Of a DNA stretch of 12,533 nt, positions 5,850 through 12,533 are shown in pieces; the stretch's first letter is position 1, and each line of letters begins with the position of its first letter. The notes beneath the pieces were generated by a model. That model searched no databases. It worked only from the letters and a program-made list of their open reading frames with translations, and was not told the origin of the DNA. The stretch is taken from NCBI GenBank assembly GCA_025363025.1, contig JANYEO010000227.1, forward strand, positions 1 to 12,533. Reading direction: 5' to 3'. The position numbers and the translations under genes are program-made. This DNA is from Opitutia bacterium (lineage in GTDB: Bacteria > Verrucomicrobiota > Verrucomicrobiia > Opitutales > JANYEO01).

Positions 5850-8800
5850 ATGTTTGCCTGTTCATCGTGTGACGCTACCTTTACTAGAAAAATGAACCGC
5901 GACAGACACGTGTACAGAATTCATGTCACTGCTAATCTAGTACATACGTGCGATATTTGTGGGGCAATATTTACAGAAATTAACAAGCTAAAAAAACACC
6001 GCATTTCTCATAAGCCTTCCACAGGCTTTGAAATGAGGCAGTGCGCCCTTAAAAAATCGTGCGTCTCTTATCGAAGGACATACGAAGAGAAAATGACGTC
6101 CCTTGAAAAAGTATATCAACACGATAAACTTCAAATGTTTGACGTACTGAGGTACGAACTAAGTTTAAAAAAGACGGTGAAGGTGTCAATCATTTGGCAC
6201 GGCGAATTTTTAAAGCCCTTAGATGAGGCGTCAAATAATTACCAGCGCTACGTAGTATGTCTTCGGTCAAAGGCACAGCAGCTGTACAGCAAGAGGGACA
6301 TAAATCGATGTCTGTTTGCAGCAAAACAAACAGCCCAGAACAGAATTGACGATTTCTTGGAGCACGGTTCTGGTTGGGTCCTGGATGAGATCATGTATAC
6401 TGACCTGGAAATTGGAGCTTGCCCGCCGTTGAACGGAAGCTGCGGAATGCTGTCAGTCAAGTACCTAAACTCGCTCCAAAAACTTAAGTCTGTCGGAGAC
6501 GACAACAACTGCTTTTTTGAAGCTATAGCTTATCACTTCACAAAAACGAAAGATAAAAAAAAACTACAAGAATTTATAAGGAGCGAGCTGAATATAACTG
6601 TAAGAACACCGGTCAAGTTGAATGAAATCAGAAAGTTTGAAAATGCAAACGCAGATCGAAGCATAGGAATAAACGTGATTTACGCAGAGGAAAAGAAAAT
6701 ATACCCGCTGCACGTTACAAGGAAACACGATGCGCGGGAAAATATAACTTTAATTCTTTACAAAATAGTAGTGAACAAGAAAGTAGTATCTCACTATGCA
6801 TACGTTGAAAATTTGAATACCCTCCTACGAAGGACGTACAGGGGTGCAGGCGGAAAAATATCTTACGAGCGGGCGGCTCATTGTCCGAACTGTTTTCAAA
6901 AGTTTACCTCTTTAATTAATATGCGAGCGCACAAGGAGGCATGTTATGACAACAAACCGCAGGAGATAATCATGCCGAAACCTGGAGAGGTTATGTCCTT
7001 TAAGAATCACAATCATAAATTTTTAGTTCCTTTTGTCGGCTTTTTTGACTTTGAAGCTGCTCAAGAAAGAGTGAAAAAAAAATGTTTGACTTGCGATCCC
7101 AACCCCTGCTGCCATAAAACAAAACTTATCTTTGAGCAAATCCCTATCGCCTACTGTATGGTCATAATTAACTCGTTTACCCAAAAAATTGAACGTCAAG
7201 AGTCATATTATGGAAAGGACTGCGTTCATCATTTAATTAATAAAATGCTGGACTATGAAGAGGAGTTATTAGCTCAGACAGTCCAATTTCCACTAGTGCA
7301 AATGACTGCAAAGGAAGAGCGCAAGTTTTCTCAGTCCAAGGTTTGCCACATTTGCGAGGAAGACCTGCACGAAGACAGGGTTAAGGACCATTGCCATATG
7401 ACTGGGAAATACCTCGGGGCTGCGCACAACGCTTGTAACCTAAATAGAAAAAGTATGACAAATATCCCCATGTTTTGTCACAACCTGTCTGGCTACGATT
7501 CCCACTTTCTAGTACAGGCTGTCGGAGGAAATTCAAGAATAAAAAAATTAACCGGTCTACCCCTGAATTCGGAAAAGTTTAGGACGATAACGATCAATTC
7601 CTACCATTTACTGGACTCTCTTTCGTTTTTGCAAGCCTCGTTGGGGGAACTTGTAAACGATTTAACAAGGGACCCCTCTAATCAGTTCCTTTACCTTGAT
7701 CAAACGGGTTTATACCCCGTTGGAGACGATAAGAAAAAAAAGTTGCTCCTACGGAAAGGTGTCTACCCTTACGAAGCCGTACGAAGTTTAAGTTATCTCA
7801 AAAAAACGAAACAAATCCCTCCCCTACGGGATTTTTACTCAAGCCTGACAGATAAAACTATATCGCAAGAAGATTACAGTCATGCAAAGGATGTCTTTGA
7901 ATCCTTTCAATGTGAAGATATGTTGGCTTACACGATGTTATATGTTATATCAGACACAATTTTACTTTGCGAATGTTTTCAACAATTTAGAGAAACAGTT
8001 TTGAAAGATTTTCACCTCGATTGCTGGTAAGATCTTATTTAATTTTTTTACGCACAGAGAATTAAATTATTTATTATTTCCAGCCACTACATTTCCACCC
8101 CTCATCTTGCCTTTGACATGATGCTTAAAATGACAAAAGTTGAAATTGAGCTTATCTCAGACGTTGACCAACTGTTACTTGTTGAACAAAACATAAGAGG
8201 TAACTAACAGGATGACTTTGTCAAATAGCGCAGTAAAATATTCTTGCGCAGGAGGGATGTCGTTTGTAAATCAGCGATATTGCCAGTCGGGACCTCAAAC
8301 GTTCCAGAACGGGAAAAAATTCTACAGTAGTTTACTCTACATTGATGGTAAGCCAGAAATTAATTTTTTGTGCAAACAATACATTTCTCTTTCTCAGCTA
8401 ATAATCTGTACGGAGACGCGCAGTGTAAGCCCATGCCCGTGAAATCGTATCGGTAAGTAGGACCTATGAGTAAACTTAAAACTTGTTTTATTTGTACTGT
8501 CCTACTTACATAGGTGGTTAAGTGAAGATGAGGTAGAGGAACTGAGGTGGTCTGACATGACCGACAATCAAGAAGAGGGCTACATTTTGGAAGTTGATCT
8601 CGAATATCCGGTCAATCTGCATGAGAATCACGGCAGCTTCCCGTTAGCTCCAGAAAAGCTCGCTATTTCCTCAGGCATGCTCAGCCCTTACGCTAACGGT
8701 AACACACAGCTCTGGTTATTTTGGTTAACTACGCAGGCAAAAAAACTACCTTTTCAGATTGTCTTAAGATACTTCACCCCGAAAGAAAAAACGTGTCGTC

Positions 8801-9857
8801 AGAAAAATTGGGTGCTACTTTTCTCCCCCGAAAAAAATACGTCTTACACTATATGAATCTAGTGTTGTATCTAAAACTAGGAATGCAACTTAAAAAAATC
8901 CACCGCGTTCTTGCCTTCAAGCAAGAGACCTTTTTCAAGTCCTACACAGACTTCTGCACCGCAAAGAGGTCTGAAAGTAGTTCAGAATTTGTAAAAAGAC
9001 TTTTCAAATTATTTGTTAATTCAACATTTGGAAAAACTATTCAAAATATGCGGAAACTTTTGGAATGTAAATTTTGCCACACACAGGCGCAAGTAAGAAA
9101 GCACCTCGCAAATCCCAGATACATGTCCCTAAAAATTATTACCGAAGGACTAGTTATAATTTTTTTGAGAAAAAACACCGTTGTTATGAACAAGCCTTTT
9201 GCATGCGGCTTCACAATTTTAGAACGCTCAAAATGTTTTATGTACGAAAAATACTACGAAACTATTAAGCCAATCTTGGGCGATTGTAATGTTCTGATGA
9301 GTGACACAGACTCTCTGATTCTTGAAGTCAAAAATAGGAAAAAAACTGACAATATTTTAAAACTTTATCATATAATTGATTTTTCTAACTACCCGCAAGA
9401 CCACCCCAACTTCAGCAATGCAAATAAGAATCAGCTTGGCTTTTTCAAGGATGAGCTTTGTTCCGATAAAATGACCTCTTGGTGTGGCCTTCGCTCAAAA
9501 ACATACGCGTATGAGCTTAATAACCCCGAAAAAAATGACAACCTCTTTAAAAGTAAATGCAAGGGCGTTACCCGAAGTTATCGACAGAAACTGACCTTTG
9601 AGAATTATAAGAAATGTGTTCTTACATATGAAAGTGTGCACATAAAGCAAGTTCAAATGAGATCCAAAACCCACTGTATATATACCGCAGAAATCAGCAA
9701 ATTAGCTTTCAGTAGCTTTGATGATAAACGCTATCTTCTTAATTGTGGAATTCACTCGTTACCTTACGGCAGCGCACTAATTCCTTCAGTTAACGATCAA
9801 GATTATTGCCCTCTTTGTAAAGTTCATAATCCTCTCCAAGTACGCTACGGATTCTAA
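5850..9857 (+). CDS. polB: Protein-primed family B DNA polymerase (Maverick/Polinton PolB), six exons
   Basis: Exons 5850-8026, 8084-8199, 8252-8347, 8398-8452, 8514-8698 and 8758-9857 give 1242 residues. This is the replicative polymerase of the linear genome. Two C2H2 fingers come first (Cys4/Cys7/His20/His25 and Cys34/Cys37/His50/His54), followed by an OTU-like segment with DDNNC221 and H315Y, and a C2HC finger (345-365). The exonuclease domain has Exo I FFDFEA (Asp400, Glu402), Exo II HNLSGYD (544-550) and Exo III YVISD (698-702). An inserted endonuclease VII-like zinc module has Cys499/Cys502, DHCH (513-516) and HNAC. Palm motifs are A D796-ANNLYG, then EVDLEYP, B KLFVNSTFGK (960-969) and C DTDS (1059-1062). 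GLRSKTYAY and DDKRYLLNCGIHSLPYG close the thumb region. All catalytic residues are intact, so the gene looks functional. The ATG follows an upstream in-frame stop closely and starts at the first finger. Confidence 0.93.
8027..8513 (+). other. PolB introns 1-4 (57, 52, 50 and 61 nt) with two mini-exons
   Basis: The introns are 8027-8083, 8200-8251, 8348-8397 and 8453-8513. Donors are GTAAGA, GTAACT, GTAAGC and GTAAGT; acceptors are TTTCCAG, TGCGCAG, TTCTCAG and ACATAG. Each join restores conserved PolB sequence: DC-CHYISTPHLAFDMML, NIRG-GMSFVNQRY, YID-ANNLYG and KSYR-WLSEDE. The exons between them are 116, 96 and 55 nt. Catalytic motif A is itself split by intron 3. Confidence 0.88.
8699..8757 (+). 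other. PolB intron 5 (59 nt), resolves an apparent frameshift
   Basis: The reading frame changes here without an obvious break. Donor G|GTAACA and acceptor CTACCTTTTCAG, with a GGTTAACTAC branch-like site, give SPYAN-DCLKILHP...KLGATFLPRKKYVLHY, with the spacing expected between SPY and the K-L-x-P-x-L block. A 38-nt intron ending at 8736 would also restore frame but is too short and leaves extra residues. Confidence 0.8.
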
Positions 9858-9915
9858 GAAATAAACTATCTACTGCTAATCTTACGTGTACGAAGGAGGG
9901 AGGACTAAGAAAACC

Positions 9916-10174
9916 GTTAGCATCTTGGGTCAGTTTTCGATGAAGCAGATTGACTATTAACGGAAACGAGCAGGACCGCAGCGACAGCAGCAGAAGCAGA
10001 AAATGAGACCACTGTTGCCAAGCTGAGAGAGTCGAACGACGTTGTTAGCATCCTTGACCAGTTTTTGGATGAAGGAGCTAAGTAAACAAGCTTGGCGGAA
10101 ACGGCAGGACCGCAGCAAAAGCAGCAGCAGCAGCAGTAGAAAATGAGACCACGGTTACGAAGCTAAGAGAGTCG
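9916..10174 (+). repeat. Diverged tandem duplication, two copies of about 120-130 nt
   Basis: Copy 1 (9916-10034) and copy 2 (10044-10174) share GTTAGCATC-TTG, CAGTTTT-GATGAA, GCAGGACCGCAGC, AGAAAATGAGACCAC and AAGCT-AGAGAGTCG in the same order. Copy 2 has an expanded CAG run. In one frame they encode related peptides, ETTVAKLRES and ETTVTKLRES, followed by VVSILDQFLDEGAK-stop in the first. A stop-bounded 43-codon frame (9954-10085) lacks an ATG. This looks like a decayed or terminal coding exon that was duplicated. Confidence 0.6.
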
Positions 10175-10332
10175 ATAACGAAGCTTTCCGGCAAACGCCT
10201 CAAAACAGCGTTGGCAGCGGCGGCGGCGGCAGGATCAGCCGTGTGACGGTTGACCTTAGAAGCCGGAGGAAGTTTAAGATTTTCATGGAAAAATGACACT
10301 AACAAGCACTGAAAAATTTAACCTTAAATTAG

Positions 10333-10346
10333 AATAAATATTTATT
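10333..10346. terminator. Palindromic AATAAATATTTATT polyadenylation signal
   Basis: A perfect 14-bp palindrome carrying AATAAA on both strands, of the same design as the one at 3622-3637. It probably ends plus-strand transcripts from PolB or the duplicated block before the next gene. Confidence 0.45.
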
Positions 10347-10583
10347 TTAATGACTTTAGGAATTAAAAATATCAACTAATTGAAGGTAGGAAAAAATCTG
10401 GAGTAATTTATTTTATCGTCTCAGAAATATTTTCAGTGTCTGCTAAAAATGAGAGCGTCCTGCCTTTTTGTTGGTGCGTTTTTCTGGGTGGGTGGGGCGG
10501 TTGCCCAGTAACCAAGCTACGTTCAAGATACGGCTTAAGAGTCACTCGCTTTCTGAGCCTCCAGAAGAGAGGACTCAAAAATC

Positions 10584-10955
10584 ATGCTCGGCTTCGTGAA
10601 GTTCGTGCTCATTCTATCACTAGTAGAATGCTCTACGTTCTACTATGACGACGATCCTCCGCCACCTGAAGATGCTGTAACCGACCCTGCACCTGAGTCT
10701 TACCCGACCTCTCCCGTCTTCAACGATGAGGACGAACAAGGACTCAACACCGCTGTGGTGGCCACACCTGAGATGTTGGACTTAGAATCCGACGAAGAGG
10801 TACGTACCTAATTTAACTTTGCTGTCCAGATTTGTTTCTAAACAAAGAACTATTTTTAGATTTCAACCTTGCAAGAGGATGCGAAGGAAGCTGCAACCAT
10901 CATCATTTGTCTGCTGCAACAGCTTCCTCAGAACGACGGAGAAAGACAGAAGGAG
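10584..10955 (+). CDS. 5' exons of an unrecognised gene with signal-peptide-like start
   Basis: I do not recognise this product. Exon 1 (10584-10799, 72 residues) begins MLGFVKFVLILSLVEC, a short hydrophobic leader with a plausible cleavage point near Cys16. An acidic, proline-rich stretch (YYDDDPPPPEDAV...) and LESDEE follow. A GTACGT donor at 10800 and TTTTTAG acceptor at 10859 define a 60-nt intron. Exon 2 (10860-10955) adds ISTLQEDAKEAATIIICLLQQL and a charged end. From there two joins are possible. A GC-AG intron (AG|GCGAGT, 10956-11013, 58 nt) fuses it in frame to the large downstream ORF, giving a 510-residue protein. A GT donor at 10960 gives a 146-residue product ending at 11138. The 58-nt option matches the other introns and avoids a dead end. 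No TATTTAAGTA or TATA box lies close upstream. Confidence 0.5.
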
Positions 10956-11013
10956 GCGAGTACACTTCTAAATTGTTGCTTCTCTTAAATACAATTTCAT
11001 TTTTTTCTGATAG
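10956..11013 (+). other. Putative GC-AG intron (58 nt)
   Basis: Donor GAG|GCGAGTAC resembles the GC-type consensus AG|GCAAGT, and the acceptor is TTTTTTTCTGATAG. It connects the signal-peptide exons in frame to the ORF that encodes the membrane-anchored protein. A competing GT donor four bases downstream changes the frame, so alternative splicing could make two products. Confidence 0.45.
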
Positions 11014-11088
11014 ATCACCGCTACCAGCAAGATCACCGCCGCCAGCATCATCTCGAGCCTCCCCCGCTTCCCTCGGTCTCCGTTCGGC

Positions 11089-12234
11089 ATGCTGCTCAGA
11101 GCTCTACGCCGACTTGCACAAAGAATGGCGACACGTAACAATGGCTACATTAGATTGGCGGGGGGTGCTGAAAGTCTGAGCTTTAAAAAAAGGGCAATTA
11201 TAATTGCTAGAATACTGGCCAGACGAACTGCACAAACTATGGCAGCAGCAGGAATTTTTGTCGGTACGACGACCGCGATAGAGGCAATAATAAATAGTGG
11301 AGGAGGAGAAGAAGGAGCGGGAACAGTAAACGGGACTCAATTCACAGACGCAGAAATTAATCAACTACTGAGTAGAGAGGATAAGGAAACTATCGAGAAA
11401 GCAGCGGCAGATGCAGTACAGAAGTATATGGACGAGGTAAAGAAACAAAAAGCAGAAATGGAAATGGAAGAGGAAAGAGAGAGGGCGAAGAAGAAGGAAG
11501 TAGAAAGGCTTGCAGAGATCGAACGAAATAAAACTATAGACGCGGTAAGGAGTATTTATGGCAACTCGATGTATCAGGCAGAACAACCACCCCCTCAGAA
11601 TAGAGCAGCTCCTAGGGAAATAACAGGAAAGGACATGTTCAACGTTTTCCAAAACGACCAACATCAAGTAGAAACGAGAAACCTAGCAACCTTAAAACTT
11701 GAAATTTGCTGGAAAAAAATGGCTGACGAAATGTCTTATGAGGAATCAGAGCGAGAGAAAAAGAGAATAGCAAACACGATTCTCTCTGAAATGGAAGGAG
11801 ACATAAAGTCACAAGTTGAAAAAGACCTGGCAGAAGTGAAGGAAGAGGAGGAGGAGGAGGAGAAGAAGAATGGGAATAGAACACTACATGCATACTGGAC
11901 GAAAAAGGCAAGCGAGCAAAGGTGGAGGAAGCGTGAGAAGGAGGGAGTAGAGGAAGGAGTCAACAAAGTTATTCTTGCCCTTCAACAAATTTGCGGAAAT
12001 CCGATGGCTTCGTATGAGCCAATAAAAAAGTTTTTGAGCGAGTCAATAATAACAAAAAGGGTCTTCCTAAGGAACGCACTTGAAAAACAAATAAAACAAA
12101 TCAGGCAGAAACAGGAAGATGAAAGAAAGAGAAACAATGAGATGCAGATAATGTTAATAAGTTCTTTTTGTGCTGTCGCATTAATTCTTTTTGCCCTCGT
12201 CTTCCTTGTAGTATATCAGTATTTTTCTAAGTAA
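11089..12234 (+). CDS. Coiled-coil protein with C-terminal transmembrane anchor, function unknown
   Basis: This 381-residue frame opens further upstream to the splice acceptor at 11013, so it may be the last exon of the gene starting at 10584. The ATGs at 11089 and 11125 (GAATGG context) are alternative independent starts. It has a basic N-terminus (LLRALRRLAQRM, KKRAIIIARILARR) and a small hydrophobic Ala/Gly segment (about residues 50-68). A long charged helix, probably coiled coil (about 97-150), is followed by a proline-rich break (167-175), a second helical region with a Glu run (about 202-260) and a third helix (about 325-352). The C-terminal transmembrane segment (about 355-376) is followed only by QYFSK or similar, a tail-anchor layout. 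I recognise no family; a virion membrane, scaffold or egress role is guesswork. An ATTAAA signal lies about 25 nt after the stop. Confidence 0.7.
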   Translation: MLLRALRRLAQRMATRNNGYIRLAGGAESLSFKKRAIIIARILARRTAQTMAAAGIFVGTTTAIEAIINSGGGEEGAGTVNGTQFTDAEINQLLSREDKETIEKAAADAVQKYMDEVKKQKAEMEMEEERERAKKKEVERLAEIERNKTIDAVRSIYGNSMYQAEQPPPQNRAAPREITGKDMFNVFQNDQHQVETRNLATLKLEICWKKMADEMSYEESEREKKRIANTILSEMEGDIKSQVEKDLAEVKEEEEEEEKKNGNRTLHAYWTKKASEQRWRKREKEGVEEGVNKVILALQQICGNPMASYEPIKKFLSESIITKRVFLRNALEKQIKQIRQKQEDERKRNNEMQIMLISSFCAVALILFALVFLVVYQYFSK

Positions 12235-12281
12235 CATGTGCGTGTGCAAGCTTAAGATATTAAAAAAAACTTTCGTCGTCT

Positions 12282-12291
12282 TATTTAAGTA
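12282..12291 (+). promoter_or_regulatory. TATTTAAGTA motif upstream of the right-edge ORF
   Basis: Exact copy on the plus strand, 32 nt before the ATG at 12324. Its spacing falls between those of the pX-like (29) and MCP (35) copies, which supports both the motif and the reality of the truncated gene. Confidence 0.6.
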
Positions 12292-12323
12292 GAACGTAAC
12301 TATTTATTGGCACGAGCTAAGAA

Positions 12324-12533
12324 ATGGACAGAATTGATTTAGCTCCGGAAAGAGTAGCACGACCGCGCGAAAACGAGACAATGTTACAACTCCCACAGGT
12401 GGAATTTGACGCAGAGATGAATACGAGGTTCGCGAACGAAAAATCCCGGACAGTAAAGCTCTGCATGTTGAAGCACCGGTGTATCTTGATGTTTACGTTC
12501 ATGTTGTTATCATTTTTACAATTTTGCTACATA
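12324..12533 (+). CDS. Small putative membrane protein, N-terminal 70 residues (runs off window)
   Basis: The frame opens at MDRIDLAPERVARPRENETM and stays open to the last base. A hydrophilic, mixed-charge N-terminus (about residues 1-50, containing EKSRTVKLCMLKHRC) precedes a hydrophobic segment CILMFTFMLLSFLQFCYI (53-70). That segment is probably the start of a transmembrane helix, with the basic residues before it on the cytosolic side. I do not recognise the family. The start is supported by the TATTTAAGTA motif 32 nt upstream, shared with two virion-type genes, which suggests late expression. The C-terminus and total length are unknown. Confidence 0.5.
   Translation, partial: MDRIDLAPERVARPRENETMLQLPQVEFDAEMNTRFANEKSRTVKLCMLKHRCILMFTFMLLSFLQFCYI

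Larger units (their letters stand above)
9858..10583. other. Region without a supported gene
   Basis: After the PolB stop comes an early AATAAA (9861-9866), then a duplicated block (9916-10174), a GCG/GCA-rich stretch and an A+T-rich stretch with a palindromic polyadenylation signal (10333-10346). The remainder is a G-rich segment near 10480-10500. Open frames here are short or low-complexity antisense alanine/serine runs. Confidence 0.5.

Noticed and set aside
8699..8736. A 38-nt intron ending at ACGCAG
   Set aside because: It restores the frame but is shorter than every other intron here and leaves extra residues between SPYAN and DCLKIL; the acceptor at 8757 has a better pyrimidine tract.
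8700..8745. Programmed -1 frameshift in PolB at a GCA AAA AAA slippery run (A AAA AAA)
   Set aside because: The run is in the correct register, but a 59-nt intron with standard sites restores the frame, removes the unconserved residues and matches the size of the four other PolB introns.
10078..10305. Minus-strand Ala-rich ORF of 75 codons
   Set aside because: It is an antisense reading of GCG/GCA repeats with no other support.
11365..11966. Minus-strand Phe/Ser/Leu-rich ORFs opposite the coiled-coil gene
   Set aside because: They mirror the purine-rich coiled-coil codons of the real plus-strand gene.
1..12533. Terminal inverted repeats or a genome end
   Set aside because: By eye no long inverted repeat links the two ends, and genes run off both edges, so the termini are presumably outside the window.

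Overview
The window is an internal part of a Maverick/Polinton-type element, that is, an adintovirus-like virus or its integrated form, from a eukaryotic and probably invertebrate source. Four hallmark genes support this: a retroviral-type integrase (cut off at the left edge), a hexon-like double-jelly-roll major capsid protein (MCP), an adenain-type maturation protease, and a protein-primed family B DNA polymerase with the zinc-finger, OTU-like, exonuclease, endonuclease VII-like and palm layout seen in animal Polintons. Several genes must be spliced to make sense. The introns inferred by joining reading frames are all 50-63 nt, with GTAAG-like donors and pyrimidine-rich acceptors.

Layout. 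Positions 1-2041 (minus strand) read, in transcription order, TBP homologue, TFIIB homologue (overlapping it), a small basic virion core protein (pX-like), and integrase. Positions 2042-2378 are a divergent promoter region with canonical TATA boxes. Positions 2379-3288 (plus) encode a three-exon acidic/basic protein that may end in a PC4-like single-strand-binding domain. A palindromic polyadenylation signal near 3622-3637 separates it from the convergent minus-strand block, protease (3633-4097) and two-exon MCP (4116-5570). Positions 5571-5849 are a second divergent promoter region. The six-exon PolB fills 5850-9857. Positions 9858-10583 look like degenerate duplicated sequence with no convincing gene. 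Positions 10584-12234 hold an unrecognised spliced gene or gene pair with a signal-peptide-like start, coiled coils and a C-terminal membrane anchor. A second small membrane-protein gene starts at 12324 and runs off the right edge.

The most unusual content is the paired TBP and TFIIB homologues, two core initiation factors encoded side by side on a mid-sized element. They occur together with an exact 10-mer, TATTTAAGTA, placed 29-35 nt upstream of three start codons: the pX-like gene, the MCP gene and the right-edge membrane-protein gene. The TBP gene and the PC4-like gene instead carry ordinary TATA boxes. I infer a two-stage programme: host-type TATA promoters drive the regulatory genes early, and the virus-encoded TBP/TFIIB then favours the TATTTAAGTA class for virion genes. 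The sequence supports the genes and the motif; the regulatory link is a hypothesis.

Not seen in the window: terminal inverted repeats, an FtsK/HerA-type packaging ATPase, a penton protein, RNA polymerase subunits, tRNAs, rRNAs and CRISPR arrays. The element therefore probably continues beyond both edges.
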